Below, piece after piece: positions 25,954 to 34,985 of a DNA stretch of 64,000 bases. The position numbers and the translations under genes were made by a program. A model generated the notes under the pieces. The model searched no databases. It was given only the letters and a program-made list of their open reading frames with translations, and was not told the origin of the DNA. The stretch covers positions 744,001-808,000 of the forward strand of contig CAWBEX010000007.1 in assembly GCA_963787895.1 (NCBI GenBank). The letters are read 5' to 3'. Numbering within the stretch: the stretch's first letter is position 1; each line of letters starts with the position of its first letter. Source of the DNA: Anderseniella sp963787895 (GTDB taxonomy: Bacteria; Pseudomonadota; Alphaproteobacteria; Rhizobiales; Aestuariivirgaceae).

Positions 25954-26529
25954 ATGTTGCTCGCATTTGCCGTGGCATTGTTTGCCGGGCTACATCTTGT
26001 GCCGGCATTTCCTGCCTTCAAGGCGCGTCTCAAGGACAAGCTGGGTAAGAAGTATGGCATGTTGTTCGCCATCGGAGCGGTGGCTTCACTGGCGCTCATC
26101 GTTGCGGGCTGGCAGCAGGCAGACCGCGCACCGGTCTACGATCCACCGGCTTGGGGATTCTCGGCAAATGTTGGCTTGAGCCTGCTGGCAGCACTGCTGC
26201 TTGGCGTGTTCCTGTTCCGCGGCAAACTGCGCCAGCTGCTACGGTTGCCACTCGCCATGGCTGTCGTTGCCTGGGCAACGGGGCATCTGCTGGCCAATGG
26301 TGACAAGGCAAGCATCGTCCTGTTTGGTGGCATGCTGGCTTATGGTGTTGTGCATTTGGCCGCTGGTCTGGTGCTTGGTTTTCGTCCATCGCCCGAAGTG
26401 CGCCAGGGCCACGACATGCTTTCGCTGTTCGTTGGTCTTGCCCTGTTTGGAGTGATGGTGCAAATGCACCAGTTTTTCCCTGGAGTAGCGTTGTTTTCCA
26501 TCCAGGACATGGCGATATTCGCAAAGTAA
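25954..26529 (+). CDS. NnrU-family membrane protein (second of two)
   Basis: This 191-residue paralogue of the previous gene has the same helix layout, with H near the start (FAGLHLVPAFP), LRQLLRLPLAMAVVAWATGHLLAN replacing the R-H-P-M motif, and LFGGMLAYG. The proline in L-P-L stands where the first copy has H-P-M, so the motif histidine is missing. The start at 25954 is 9 bp after the first gene, implying one transcript. A tandem pair suggests the two form a heterodimer or that one has lost the cofactor site. Confidence 0.82.
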   Translation: MLLAFAVALFAGLHLVPAFPAFKARLKDKLGKKYGMLFAIGAVASLALIVAGWQQADRAPVYDPPAWGFSANVGLSLLAALLLGVFLFRGKLRQLLRLPLAMAVVAWATGHLLANGDKASIVLFGGMLAYGVVHLAAGLVLGFRPSPEVRQGHDMLSLFVGLALFGVMVQMHQFFPGVALFSIQDMAIFAK

Positions 26530-26580
26530 TCGGTGGGCACTTGATCCCCGTAAGCCGGGGTTGAAAAGCAGGAGGTTGTC

Positions 26581-27399
26581 TTGTCCGTTCAAAAACAGAT
26601 ACGCCGTATCACGGCCCCGGACATAGCCGCGCGCAAGGGCGGCGAACCCATTGTATCACTGACCGCCTATCATGCGCACACCGCATCAATTGCTGACAAA
26701 TACTGTGACTTCCTGCTTGTCGGAGATTCGCTGGGCATGGTCATGCACGGATTTGAATCGACCGTGCCTGTGCCCCTCGACCTGATGATCATGCACGGCA
26801 AGGCGGTGGTACGCGGTTCAGCGCGCGCGCTCGTGGTGGTTGACATGCCTTTTGGCACATATGAGGAAAGCCCGTCCGTTGCTTTCAGAAATGCTGCCCG
26901 CATCATGAAGGAAACCGACTGTGGTGCGGTCAAACTGGAGGGCGGTATTCACATGGCTGAGACCATCGCCTACCTTTCACATCGCGGCATACCGGTCATG
27001 GCCCACATCGGTCTGACGCCGCAATCCATCAACACCATTGGCGGTTTCAAGACGCAAGGCCGTCAGCGCGCCCAATGGGCGGCTATCGAAGCTGATGCCA
27101 AGGCGGTGTCCGATGCCGGAGCTTTTTCGGTGGTGCTTGAGGCGATGGCAGAACCGCTTGCCGCAAAGTTGACGAAAGCAGTGCCCATTCCCACCATCGG
27201 CATTGGCGCATCTGCCGCATGTGATGGTCAAATTTTGGTCATGGAAGACATGCTTGGATTGAGCCCGCGCGTGCCGAAATTCGTCAAGGAGTTTGGCAAG
27301 ATCGGCCGCGCCATCGACAGGGCCATCAAGCTCTATGCAAACGATGTGCGTGAGCGCCAATTTCCTGCGTTGGAAAATACCTACGATGTAAAGGATTGA
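26581..27399 (+). CDS. panB: 3-methyl-2-oxobutanoate hydroxymethyltransferase
   Basis: This is the first enzyme of pantothenate synthesis, making ketopantoate from alpha-ketoisovalerate and methylene-tetrahydrofolate. The 272-residue TIM barrel has the metal and substrate blocks LVGDSLGMVMHGF (residues about 44-56), VVDMPFGTYEES near 82, VKLEGG near 117 and IGIGASAACDGQILVMEDMLG near 207. The start is a TTG at 26581 with GGAGG 6 bases upstream. A small CCCCG/CGGGG hairpin (26546-26560) lies in the 51-bp spacer after nnrU. No panC or panE is adjacent; instead a multicopper oxidase gene follows 4 bp later. Confidence 0.95.
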   Translation: MSVQKQIRRITAPDIAARKGGEPIVSLTAYHAHTASIADKYCDFLLVGDSLGMVMHGFESTVPVPLDLMIMHGKAVVRGSARALVVVDMPFGTYEESPSVAFRNAARIMKETDCGAVKLEGGIHMAETIAYLSHRGIPVMAHIGLTPQSINTIGGFKTQGRQRAQWAAIEADAKAVSDAGAFSVVLEAMAEPLAAKLTKAVPIPTIGIGASAACDGQILVMEDMLGLSPRVPKFVKEFGKIGRAIDRAIKLYANDVRERQFPALENTYDVKD

Positions 27400-27403
27400 A
27401 ACC

Positions 27404-28813
27404 ATGCTCGCCGTCACTCGCCGGGAATTGTTGGCAGGCACTGCCGCTTCCGTTGCGCTGGCCATGCTGCATTCGCCGGGGTGGGCTGTTACATCCGAAG
27501 ACGGGTTCCAGGAATTGAAGACCGAAGTGCTGCCCAAGCTGCTCATGGAAGGCGGCAAGGAAAGCAAGTTGTGGGCATACAACGGCATCAATCCGGGCCC
27601 GGAGATCAGGCTCAAGCGCCATCAGGAAGTGAAGGTCCGGCTGATCAACGGCCTCGATGAACCTACCATGATCCATTGGCACGGTATCCGCATTGACAAC
27701 GCCATGGACGGTTCGCCCCTGGTCCAGAACCCGGTCAGAACGGGTGAGGCCTTTGACTATGAGTTTGCCGTGCCTGATGCGGGCACCTACTGGTACCACC
27801 CCCACATCGATGCCTCGCGGCAGCTGGAGCACGGGCTTTATGGGCCATTGATTGTTGAGGAGGACACCCCGCCGCCAGACACCGAGGACATTGTTCTGGT
27901 GCTTGATGACTGGTTGCTCAATGATGATGGAACCTTGAACACCGAGGCATTCGGCGATATCCGCATCGCCGCGCATGGCGGGCGGTTGGGCAACTGGTTC
28001 ACCGTCAATGGCCAGTCGCGCCCGCGATATGATGCGCCCAAAGGCAAGCGGCTGCGGCTGCGCCTCATCAATTGTGCCAATGCGCGTGTGATGAACATCC
28101 AGCTCAAGGGGGCCGACGCTGCCATCGTTGCAATTGATGGCCAGCCTTTGCCGCAGCCGCGGCAGCTTGCTGACAAACCGGTCGAACTGGGGCCTGGCGC
28201 GCGCGCCGACCTGATTGTCCGCCGTGGTAGTGAAGAAATTATCATAGGCAACGTTGACCCCAGAAACGAACCGCTGGAAGTCGCCTATTTCACACGCACC
28301 GGTGAAGAAGCCCCACCTGACACAGACCCGATTGAACCGTTGCCGGGCAACGGCTTGCCGGAAAGCATTGACATCACCGGCGTCACGCCCGTCGAACTGG
28401 TCATGGAAGGCGGAGTGCATGGGGGCATGCAGTCAGCGATGCTGAAAGGGCGCAAGATGGACATGCGCGAGCTGGTGCAAAATGACATGGCATGGGCGTT
28501 CAATGGTGTAGCCGGTATGACCGAGGTGCCTCTGGTCTCCGTCATGGAAGGCGACACTGTCGTCATTGACCTGATCAACAAGTCTGCCTGGCCACATGCC
28601 ATGCACCTGCACGGCCATCACGTGAAGCTGCTTGAGGTTGACGGCAAAGCTGCAGAAAATCAGGACTGGCATGACACGCTGGTCATGCAAGCCAACAGTA
28701 AGGCGCGAGTGGCATTCATTGCTGACAATCCTGGCAAGTGGATGCTGCATTGCCACATGCTGGAGCATCAGGAAGCGGGCATGATGACATGGTTATCGGT
28801 CGAAACCGGTTGA
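27404..28813 (+). CDS. periplasmic multicopper oxidase
   Basis: The 469-residue protein starts with a Tat-like signal (TRRELLAGTAAS, hydrophobic core, cleavage near A-W-A around residue 29). All four copper motifs are present: HWHGIRID, WYHPHID, HLHGHHVKL and HCHMLEHQEAGMM. The last lacks a Met-rich insert and ends with M at the type 1 axial position. The layout is a three-domain laccase/CopA-like oxidase. The start at 27404 is only 4 bp after panB, so the two are co-transcribed. Function is likely copper or metal detoxification or oxidation of a phenolic; no copper efflux gene is nearby. Export is inferred from the signal. Confidence 0.9.
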   Translation: MLAVTRRELLAGTAASVALAMLHSPGWAVTSEDGFQELKTEVLPKLLMEGGKESKLWAYNGINPGPEIRLKRHQEVKVRLINGLDEPTMIHWHGIRIDNAMDGSPLVQNPVRTGEAFDYEFAVPDAGTYWYHPHIDASRQLEHGLYGPLIVEEDTPPPDTEDIVLVLDDWLLNDDGTLNTEAFGDIRIAAHGGRLGNWFTVNGQSRPRYDAPKGKRLRLRLINCANARVMNIQLKGADAAIVAIDGQPLPQPRQLADKPVELGPGARADLIVRRGSEEIIIGNVDPRNEPLEVAYFTRTGEEAPPDTDPIEPLPGNGLPESIDITGVTPVELVMEGGVHGGMQSAMLKGRKMDMRELVQNDMAWAFNGVAGMTEVPLVSVMEGDTVVIDLINKSAWPHAMHLHGHHVKLLEVDGKAAENQDWHDTLVMQANSKARVAFIADNPGKWMLHCHMLEHQEAGMMTWLSVETG

Positions 28814-28941
28814 ATTTGCTCTCAATGGACAAATCTTCATCTGAAATTGCCTTGAAAGCACTCATCGTGTGCTTTACCCAGTGATGGCAACCTTACCGCT
28901 CCGGCGCTCATTTGCCCACGGTACAACAAGCGGACTGACCA

Positions 28942-29616
28942 ATGAGTGACGATGGATTGTTTCGCGAGGTGGACGAGGAAGTCCGCCGCGAAAAGGCAAC
29001 AGAGATCTGGAACCGGTTTGGCACACTGATTGTTGCCGCCTGTCTGGCTGTTGTGCTGGGTGTCGGCGGCCACAAGGCATGGCAGTATTGGCAGGCGCAG
29101 CAGGCCGAAAAGGCGGGGCTTGCCTGGTACGAGGCAATGCAGCTTTCGCGCCAGGGCAAGTCGGCTGAAGCAGAAGCCGCATATGCTGAAATCAGCGGCT
29201 CGGGGCACGCTGGGTATTCCGTTCTTGCCAAAATGTCCCAGGCTGCTGCTCTTGGCCAGGATGGCAAGACGGACGAAGCCATAAAGCTTTATGACGAAGT
29301 GGTTGCCCAGGCTTCTGCCGACAAGCCATTGCGCGAGGCCGCAAGGGTGCGTGCCGCGTACTTGCTTGTCGACTCCGCCAGTGTGGAGGACTTGACCAGC
29401 CGCCTTGAAGGGCTGGCGGGTGACAACTCGTCATGGCGCCATGCAGTGCGAGAGATACTTGCCCTTGCCAATGTGCGTGCTGGCAACATCCAGGCTGCCG
29501 ATGAACAAGTGAAAAAAATTCTTGCCGACCCGGCGACCCCTGCAGCATTGCGCACCAGATCAGCGCTCGTGGCTGCGCAGATCAAGGTCATGTTGCCGGC
29601 GTCTGCTGCCAACTAG
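28942..29616 (+). CDS. tetratricopeptide-like membrane protein (YfgM/DUF2659-like)
   Basis: The 224-residue protein has a short cytoplasmic head (SDDGLFREVDEEVRRE), one membrane helix (about residues 25-45) and a periplasmic part of TPR-like helical repeats (residues 60-200: EKAGLAWYEAMQLSRQ, AEAAYAEI, AIKLYDEVVAQ). This is the layout of YfgM/ancillary SecYEG translocon subunits, which often lie upstream of der. The neighbouring gene is der, 14 bp after the stop. The function of the alphaproteobacterial members is inferred, not proven. Confidence 0.82.
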   Translation: MSDDGLFREVDEEVRREKATEIWNRFGTLIVAACLAVVLGVGGHKAWQYWQAQQAEKAGLAWYEAMQLSRQGKSAEAEAAYAEISGSGHAGYSVLAKMSQAAALGQDGKTDEAIKLYDEVVAQASADKPLREAARVRAAYLLVDSASVEDLTSRLEGLAGDNSSWRHAVREILALANVRAGNIQAADEQVKKILADPATPAALRTRSALVAAQIKVMLPASAAN

Positions 29617-29629
29617 AAAGCACCTCGAA

Positions 29630-31075
29630 ATGGCCGCTGACACAAAGCCTGCCCGGCTGCCCGTGCTGGCCATCACCGGAAGGCCCAATGTCGGCAAGTC
29701 CACCTTGTTCAACCGGTTGACCGGCAAGAAGCTGGCTCTTGTTGATGACCGGCCCGGAGTGACCCGTGACCGCCGCGAAGGCGATGCGCGTCTGGGTGCA
29801 TTGCGCTTTCGCATTGTTGATACCGCCGGTCTGGAAGACGCCGCGCCGGAAACCCTGGCTCGCCGGATGACCGAGCAGTCACGCCACGCCATCGAACTGG
29901 CCGATGTTTGCCTTTTCATGATCGACGCGCGCGCAGGCGTGACCCCCGCTGACGAACACTTCGCCAGCATTGTGCGCAAGACCGGCAAACCTGTCATCGT
30001 GGCAGCCAACAAGGCCGAAGGCGGCAAGGGCGCGTCCGGCATGATCGAAGCCTACTCGCTTGGCCTTGGTGAACCGGTTGCAATTTCAGCTGAGCATGGT
30101 GAGGGGCTGGGCGACCTGCACGACGCGCTGGAAGAGGCATTCCGCCTGCACGGCCCCGTTGTTGACAGTTTTTCTGATGACGTGACCGATGACTTCGACG
30201 ACGTGGTCGAATTTGACCCCGATGACGAGACCGCGGGAGAGCTTGAGCCAGAACGCCCGCTGCGCCTGGCTATTGTTGGCCGGCCCAATGCAGGCAAGTC
30301 CACCCTGATCAACCGGCTGGTTGGCGAGGAGCGCATGCTCACCGGACCTGAAGCCGGCATCACCCGGGATGCAATCTCGCTGGACTGGGAATGGAACGGG
30401 CAAAAGATCAAACTGTGGGACACTGCCGGTATGCGCAAGAAGGCGCGTGTCAATGACAAGCTGGAAAAAATGTCGGTGTCTGACGGCCTGCGCGCCATCA
30501 AGTTTGCCGAAGTTGTGGTTCTGCTCATTGACGCCACCCAGCCACTTGAAAAGCAGGACTTGCAACTTGCATCGCTTATGGCGCGTGAGGGCAGGGCAAT
30601 GGTCATCGCCATCAACAAGTGGGATCTCATCGAGGACAAGGACGCGGTTCGCCGCGACATCGAGCTGGAGGTCACGCGCCTGTTGCCGCAAGTGGCCGGT
30701 ATAGCCGTTGTCACCATTTCCGGCCTGGGCGGGCGAGGTGTTCACAAGCTGATGCCCGCTGTCATGGAAACCTACAAACTGTGGAACAGGCGAATTGCCA
30801 CCAACCGGCTGAATGGCTGGCTCGAAGGCCAGATCCAGCGCCACCCGCCGCCAGCGCCCGGTGGCCGCCGCATCCGCCTGCGCTACATGACCCAGGTGAA
30901 TGCCCGCCCGCCGACATTCGTCATCTTCTGCTCTAACGCCGCCAACATGCCAGAAAGCTATACTCGCTATCTTATCAATGGCTTGCGGGAAGATTTTGAT
31001 ATGTGGGGGGTGCCTATCCGCATCAATCTGCGCGAAGGCAAGAACCCTTATGCACCGCGCGCCAGGAAGCGTTAG
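29630..31075 (+). CDS. der: ribosome-biogenesis GTPase Der (EngA)
   Basis: The 481-residue protein has two tandem GTPase domains. The first has G1 GRPNVGKST near residue 15 and G3 DTAGLED near 62; the second has G1 GRPNAGKST near 215 and G3 DTAGMRK near 265. They are followed by a KH-like C-terminal domain ending with ARKR. The linker has an acidic stretch (DDVTDDFDDVVEFDPDD). The start at 29630 follows the TPR gene by 14 bp; a longer frame into that gene is a shadow. Der acts in 50S subunit maturation. The stop overlaps the end of the convergent hydratase gene by 4 bp. Confidence 0.97.
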   Translation: MAADTKPARLPVLAITGRPNVGKSTLFNRLTGKKLALVDDRPGVTRDRREGDARLGALRFRIVDTAGLEDAAPETLARRMTEQSRHAIELADVCLFMIDARAGVTPADEHFASIVRKTGKPVIVAANKAEGGKGASGMIEAYSLGLGEPVAISAEHGEGLGDLHDALEEAFRLHGPVVDSFSDDVTDDFDDVVEFDPDDETAGELEPERPLRLAIVGRPNAGKSTLINRLVGEERMLTGPEAGITRDAISLDWEWNGQKIKLWDTAGMRKKARVNDKLEKMSVSDGLRAIKFAEVVVLLIDATQPLEKQDLQLASLMAREGRAMVIAINKWDLIEDKDAVRRDIELEVTRLLPQVAGIAVVTISGLGGRGVHKLMPAVMETYKLWNRRIATNRLNGWLEGQIQRHPPPAPGGRRIRLRYMTQVNARPPTFVIFCSNAANMPESYTRYLINGLREDFDMWGVPIRINLREGKNPYAPRARKR

Positions 31076-31845
31076 CGCCCATCAGACACGTACCGGGCGC
31101 TGACTTCGCCCAGTTCGGCGCAAGTACTTATAATCTCGTCACCAGCCTCGATGTAAACCAGTCCAGTGACCACTCCCGTCGTGATCACGTCGCCCGCCTT
31201 CAGCATCATGCCGTGTGTGTTGAGATAGTTGGCAAGCCAGGTCAGCGCCTTGTCAGGCCCGCCCAGCGCCTTGGCACCCACACCAGTTGTGTTTGCCTGG
31301 TCATTCTTGGACACAAACAGTTCCAGCGCTCCATAGGCTCCTGCCGCAAGAACCGGGTTGCCGGGGCCAAGCACGAACGCATCATTGCACCCGCCGTCAG
31401 CGATGTTCCATGTGTTGCCGTCTTCCAGCCCGCCTGGCAGGCGCCTGTTCACCAGCTCCAGTGAAAGGTGCACCGAGGCCGCCGCCGCCAAAACCTCCGG
31501 TACGCCGCGATCACTGCTCGTCGGGGCAAGATCATGTGCCATGGTGAAAGCAATCTCAGGTTCGACAAGCCGGATTGCAGATTGTCCAAATGGCACTTCA
31601 CCATCGTTTGCGAAACTGCGCTCCTGGTACAGCGGTCCGGGGAAGGGGCCTCTGGCCCGTAGCATGTCTTGCGCCATCTTGCTGGTGCATCCGATCTTCC
31701 ACCCGGTCTGTGTCCAGCCTGTCAGCTTTGCAGCTTCACACTGGAGCTTGAACGCCTCTGTTTCATCGCTTGGCGCATCACCCGGATAGCTGTTCAGTTT
31801 GGTGCCAGATGTTCGTGCGTCCGCAAGTGTCTTCGCAATGGTCAT
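31072..31845 (-). CDS. 2-keto-4-pentenoate hydratase-like protein (MhpD/FAH fold)
   Basis: The 257-residue protein has the FAH-fold/MhpD layout. A long helical N-terminal section with GWKIGCTSKMAQDML near residue 47 leads to the metal-binding motif RLVEPEIAFTM (two Glu) near 92 and LELVNRRL near 130. It ends with GDVITTGVVTGLVYIEAGDEI. These enzymes hydrate 2-oxopent-4-enoate in catechol meta-cleavage routes or decarboxylate related acids. No ring-cleavage genes are adjacent, so the true substrate is unknown. It starts 3 bp after the SDR stop on the same strand, so the two are in one transcript. Confidence 0.83.
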   Translation of the reverse strand: MTIAKTLADARTSGTKLNSYPGDAPSDETEAFKLQCEAAKLTGWTQTGWKIGCTSKMAQDMLRARGPFPGPLYQERSFANDGEVPFGQSAIRLVEPEIAFTMAHDLAPTSSDRGVPEVLAAAASVHLSLELVNRRLPGGLEDGNTWNIADGGCNDAFVLGPGNPVLAAGAYGALELFVSKNDQANTTGVGAKALGGPDKALTWLANYLNTHGMMLKAGDVITTGVVTGLVYIEAGDEIISTCAELGEVSARYVSDGR

Positions 31846-31848
31846 GGT

Positions 31849-32580
31849 CTAGCTCCGTCTGGTCAGTGAGCCATTCCTGAAGTCAAAGATGGCACCATTG
31901 CTTGTGCATTCAGGCAGGCACAGCTCAATCGTTGCATCAGCCAGCTGTTCAGGCGTTGCCAGCGTCGCCTGGTCTTCGCCCGGCATCGCCTGCCGGCGCA
32001 TGCGCGTGGCAATCGGGCCGGGGTTCAACAGGTTGACCCGCGCGGGCGTTGTTGCAAGTTCTGCGGCCCAGGTTGCTGCCAGTGCTTCCAGTGCTGCCTT
32101 GCTCACAGCGTATCCGCCCCAATAGGCGCGGGCATTTCTTGCCGCACCGGATGTTACAAACACCGCCCTGGCTGCATCCGATGAACGCATCAGCGGTTCC
32201 AAAGATCTGATCAGCCTGTAGTTGGCGGTCACGTTGACTGCCATCAGGTCGTCCCAGGTGCCCGGTTTCAGGTGTTGCAAGGGTGTGAGTGAACCGAGGA
32301 TGCCTGCATTGCCGAAAAGTATGTCGAGCTTGCCCCAGCGTTCCGCGATTGGTGGTCCCAGCCGGTCGATACCTTCCATGTCCTTGAGATCCAGCGGCAC
32401 CAGCGTTGCTGAGCCTCCAGCCGCCTGGATTTCGTCGTCCAGTTCTTCCAGACCGCCTACGGTTCGCGCCACTGCAATGACGTGTGCTCCATCGCGCGCC
32501 AGCCGCAGCGCAATCGACTTGCCAATGCCGCGCGAGGCGCCGGTAACCAGGCCAACGCGGCCTTCGAGTTTCTTCGCCAT
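31849..32580 (-). CDS. short-chain dehydrogenase/reductase (SDR)
   Basis: The 243-residue Rossmann protein has the nucleotide loop TGASRGIGKSIA near residue 14, DLKDM for the adenine-ring contact, NAGILG near 90, the catalytic serine in VFVTSGAARN near 145 and the Y-x-x-x-K pair in GYAVSKAALE near 158-162. Its final LCLPECTSNGAIFDFRNG is the typical SDR end. The A-R-T after the second strand suggests NADP. In many Rhizobiales an SDR gene follows purF as here (10 bp away). No substrate can be assigned. Confidence 0.88.
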   Translation of the reverse strand: MAKKLEGRVGLVTGASRGIGKSIALRLARDGAHVIAVARTVGGLEELDDEIQAAGGSATLVPLDLKDMEGIDRLGPPIAERWGKLDILFGNAGILGSLTPLQHLKPGTWDDLMAVNVTANYRLIRSLEPLMRSSDAARAVFVTSGAARNARAYWGGYAVSKAALEALAATWAAELATTPARVNLLNPGPIATRMRRQAMPGEDQATLATPEQLADATIELCLPECTSNGAIFDFRNGSLTRRS

Positions 32581-32590
32581 GTAAAAGTAC

Positions 32591-34066
32591 CTAGCCGGCT
32601 TCGGCCAGCAGCGAGAGTTGATGCGGGTTTCCGCCCCCGGAATAATCCGTCAGCGGCGTTGGATAGTCGCCGGTAAAGCAATGATCGGTGAATTGCGGGT
32701 GGCCCGCGTCGCGGTGATCGTAGCCGGTGGCCTTGTAGATGCCTTCCACTGACAGGAAGGTCAGCGACTTGACGCCTATGTATTTGCTCATTTCATCAAT
32801 CGTGTGAGTTGCAGCCAGCAGGGCTTTCTGCTCCGGTGTGTCAATGCCGTAGAAATCAGGATGCGTAATTGGTGGTGAGGCAATCGCCATGTGCACTTCC
32901 TTGGCGCCTGCATCGAACATCATCTGCACGATCTTCACTGATGTGGTGCCGCGCACGATACTGTCATCCACCAGCATGATCCGCTTGCCTTCGATCACTG
33001 CCCTGTTGGCATTGTGTTTCAGTTTCACGCCGAGCGCGCGAATTTGCTGGGTTGGCTCGATAAAGGTGCGCCCGACATAGTGGTTGCGGATGATGCCAAG
33101 CTCGAACGGGCGCCCTGCCTCCTGCGCGAAACCGATAGCTGCGGGCACGCCAAAGTCAGGCACAGGAATGATCACATCCACATCTGCGCCGGACTCGCGC
33201 GCCAGCTGGCGGCCCATTTCCTTGCGCACCTGGTATACGGAGCGTCCGCCAATGATGCTGTCAGGCCGTGAAAAGTAGATGTACTCGAAAATGCATGGTC
33301 TTGCCGGTTGCGGTGGAAAAGGCTTGATCAATTCAACACCGTCTTCGGTGATGATAACCACTTCGCCGTTTTCCACCTCACGCACGAATTTCGCGCCGAT
33401 GATGTCCAGCGCACATGTCTCGCTGGACAGAATGTAGCTGCCGTTCAACTCACCAAGCACAAGTGGTCTTATGCCGAGCGGGTCACGCGCGCCAATCATC
33501 TTCTTTGATGACATGCAGACCAGCGAATACGCACCTTCCAGGGCCCGGATGGCGTCAATGAAGCGATCCACAAGCTGTCTTTGCCGCGAGCGTGAAACCA
33601 GGTGCAAAACAGCTTCGGTGTCTGAGGTGGACTGGAAAATGGCACCATCGCCAATCAACGACTTGCGCAGAGTCATGCCGTTGGTGATGTTGCCGTTGTG
33701 CGCCACCGCAAAGCCACCGGTTGAGAGTTCCGCAAACATCGGCTGCACGTTGCGCAACACCTGTTCACCGGTTGTGGAGTACCGCGTATGGCCAACAGCG
33801 GCTTTGCCTCTGAGCCGCTCCATGGTGGATGGTTTTGAGAATGCATCGCCTACAAGCCCGATGCGGCGCTCGGAGTGGAAGCGTTGCCCGTCAAACGAAA
33901 CTATACCGCATGCTTCCTGGCCGCGGTGTTGCAGGGCATGCAGGCCAAGCGCTGTCAATGCAGCGGCGTCTTCATGGCCAAAAACCGCAAACACGCCGCA
34001 CTCTTCGCGAAGCGTATCGCCGTCCATGTCCAGTTCGAAGTCCAGCTTTTCCCGAGCGTCTGTCAT
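32591..34066 (-). CDS. purF: amidophosphoribosyltransferase
   Basis: This is the first committed enzyme of purine synthesis, transferring the glutamine amide to PRPP. The 491-residue protein is made as a proenzyme: the nucleophile Cys is in REECGVFAVFG near residue 22 and the propeptide before it must be cut. The N-terminal Ntn hydrolase part has HRGQEACGIVS and the C-terminal phosphoribosyltransferase part has the PRPP loop MLVDDSIVRGTT. The start at 34066 (MTDARE) is chosen because AGGG lies before it and the length matches relatives; in-frame starts at 34078 and 34105 (5 bp after cvpA) are possible. It lies in a cvpA-purF-SDR-hydratase transcript. Confidence 0.95.
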   Translation of the reverse strand: MTDAREKLDFELDMDGDTLREECGVFAVFGHEDAAALTALGLHALQHRGQEACGIVSFDGQRFHSERRIGLVGDAFSKPSTMERLRGKAAVGHTRYSTTGEQVLRNVQPMFAELSTGGFAVAHNGNITNGMTLRKSLIGDGAIFQSTSDTEAVLHLVSRSRQRQLVDRFIDAIRALEGAYSLVCMSSKKMIGARDPLGIRPLVLGELNGSYILSSETCALDIIGAKFVREVENGEVVIITEDGVELIKPFPPQPARPCIFEYIYFSRPDSIIGGRSVYQVRKEMGRQLARESGADVDVIIPVPDFGVPAAIGFAQEAGRPFELGIIRNHYVGRTFIEPTQQIRALGVKLKHNANRAVIEGKRIMLVDDSIVRGTTSVKIVQMMFDAGAKEVHMAIASPPITHPDFYGIDTPEQKALLAATHTIDEMSKYIGVKSLTFLSVEGIYKATGYDHRDAGHPQFTDHCFTGDYPTPLTDYSGGGNPHQLSLLAEAG

Positions 34067-34110
34067 CTTGCCCTGCATGTCCTCATCCGTCCTGGAATGT
34101 TTCATCCGGC

Positions 34111-34785
34111 TTACTGTTGCCCCTGTGTACTCTCGATGATCTGGTCCAGCGTGCTGCGCTGGTTCGGCTTGTACCCGGTATCGTCGCCGGTTGTGCTGGA
34201 GCCTTCTGCATCGCCGCGCGAGCCGAGCGTTTCCGGATTGCCGATCTTGCTGTTCAGGTCGTCTGCCAGGTCCGGCGACATCCAGCCCAGGGTCAGCAAC
34301 GTGTCAACCATGAACGTGGAGGTGCCAGTCATCAGCGGCAACAGCGAAGCGTCACGAACAGCCGGATCCACCTTGTCGCGAGGTGTCAGCCATGAATAGA
34401 AAATGAAAATCGCCATCATCAGCGCAAGCCCGCGCACCATACCGTATATGAAGCCAAGAGTGCGGTCGATCGGGCCTGCAGACGAATCAAGCAGCGCATC
34501 TGATATCCGCACAGAGATCATCGACAGAACAATGAGCACGACCAGAAATGATATGCCGGCGATGGCGATTGTAATCAGTATGTCATTGTCACCCACATAG
34601 GGCAGAAGCAGTTCTGACGCCTTGGTTCGAACCTGCGGTGAAAACAGCGCCAGCGCCGCTGCTCCTGCCGCGCCGCCCCAGGCCACAAGCGAGAGTATTT
34701 CGCGGGTGAAGCCGCGCATGATGGCAAGCAGGCCGGAGATCAGCATGACCGCTATCAGGACCAGATCAGGCCAGGTGAACGACAT
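34111..34785 (-). CDS. cvpA: CvpA-family inner-membrane protein
   Basis: This 224-residue protein has four hydrophobic helices. It begins with MSFTWPDLVLIAVMLISGLLAIMRGFTREILS, the hallmark CvpA start with the conserved R-G-F-x-R-E. Near residue 85 SDALLDSSAGPIDRTLGFIYGMVRG holds the family D-R-x-L-G motif. The C-terminal 70 residues are polar and acidic. CvpA is named for colicin V production and is required for envelope resistance in some species. It lies just upstream of purF in the same direction, the classical arrangement. Start ATG at 34785. Confidence 0.92.
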   Translation of the reverse strand: MSFTWPDLVLIAVMLISGLLAIMRGFTREILSLVAWGGAAGAAALALFSPQVRTKASELLLPYVGDNDILITIAIAGISFLVVLIVLSMISVRISDALLDSSAGPIDRTLGFIYGMVRGLALMMAIFIFYSWLTPRDKVDPAVRDASLLPLMTGTSTFMVDTLLTLGWMSPDLADDLNSKIGNPETLGSRGDAEGSSTTGDDTGYKPNQRSTLDQIIESTQGQQ

Positions 34786-34985
34786 CGCAGCAAAACTCCC
34801 CGGATTTCACTCAAAGCGCCTCAGCGGGGAAATTCGCTGCCCGGCACCAGATGGCAAACACGTATCCACCCAATCCTTGTTGAATGGAAGGGCACTATGT
34901 GGCACGTGGCGGGCGGAAAATCAATGTGACACTGGCATTGCCCGCAACATGGCAGTGCACAATGTGTCCAGCCCTGCAAGCGGAT

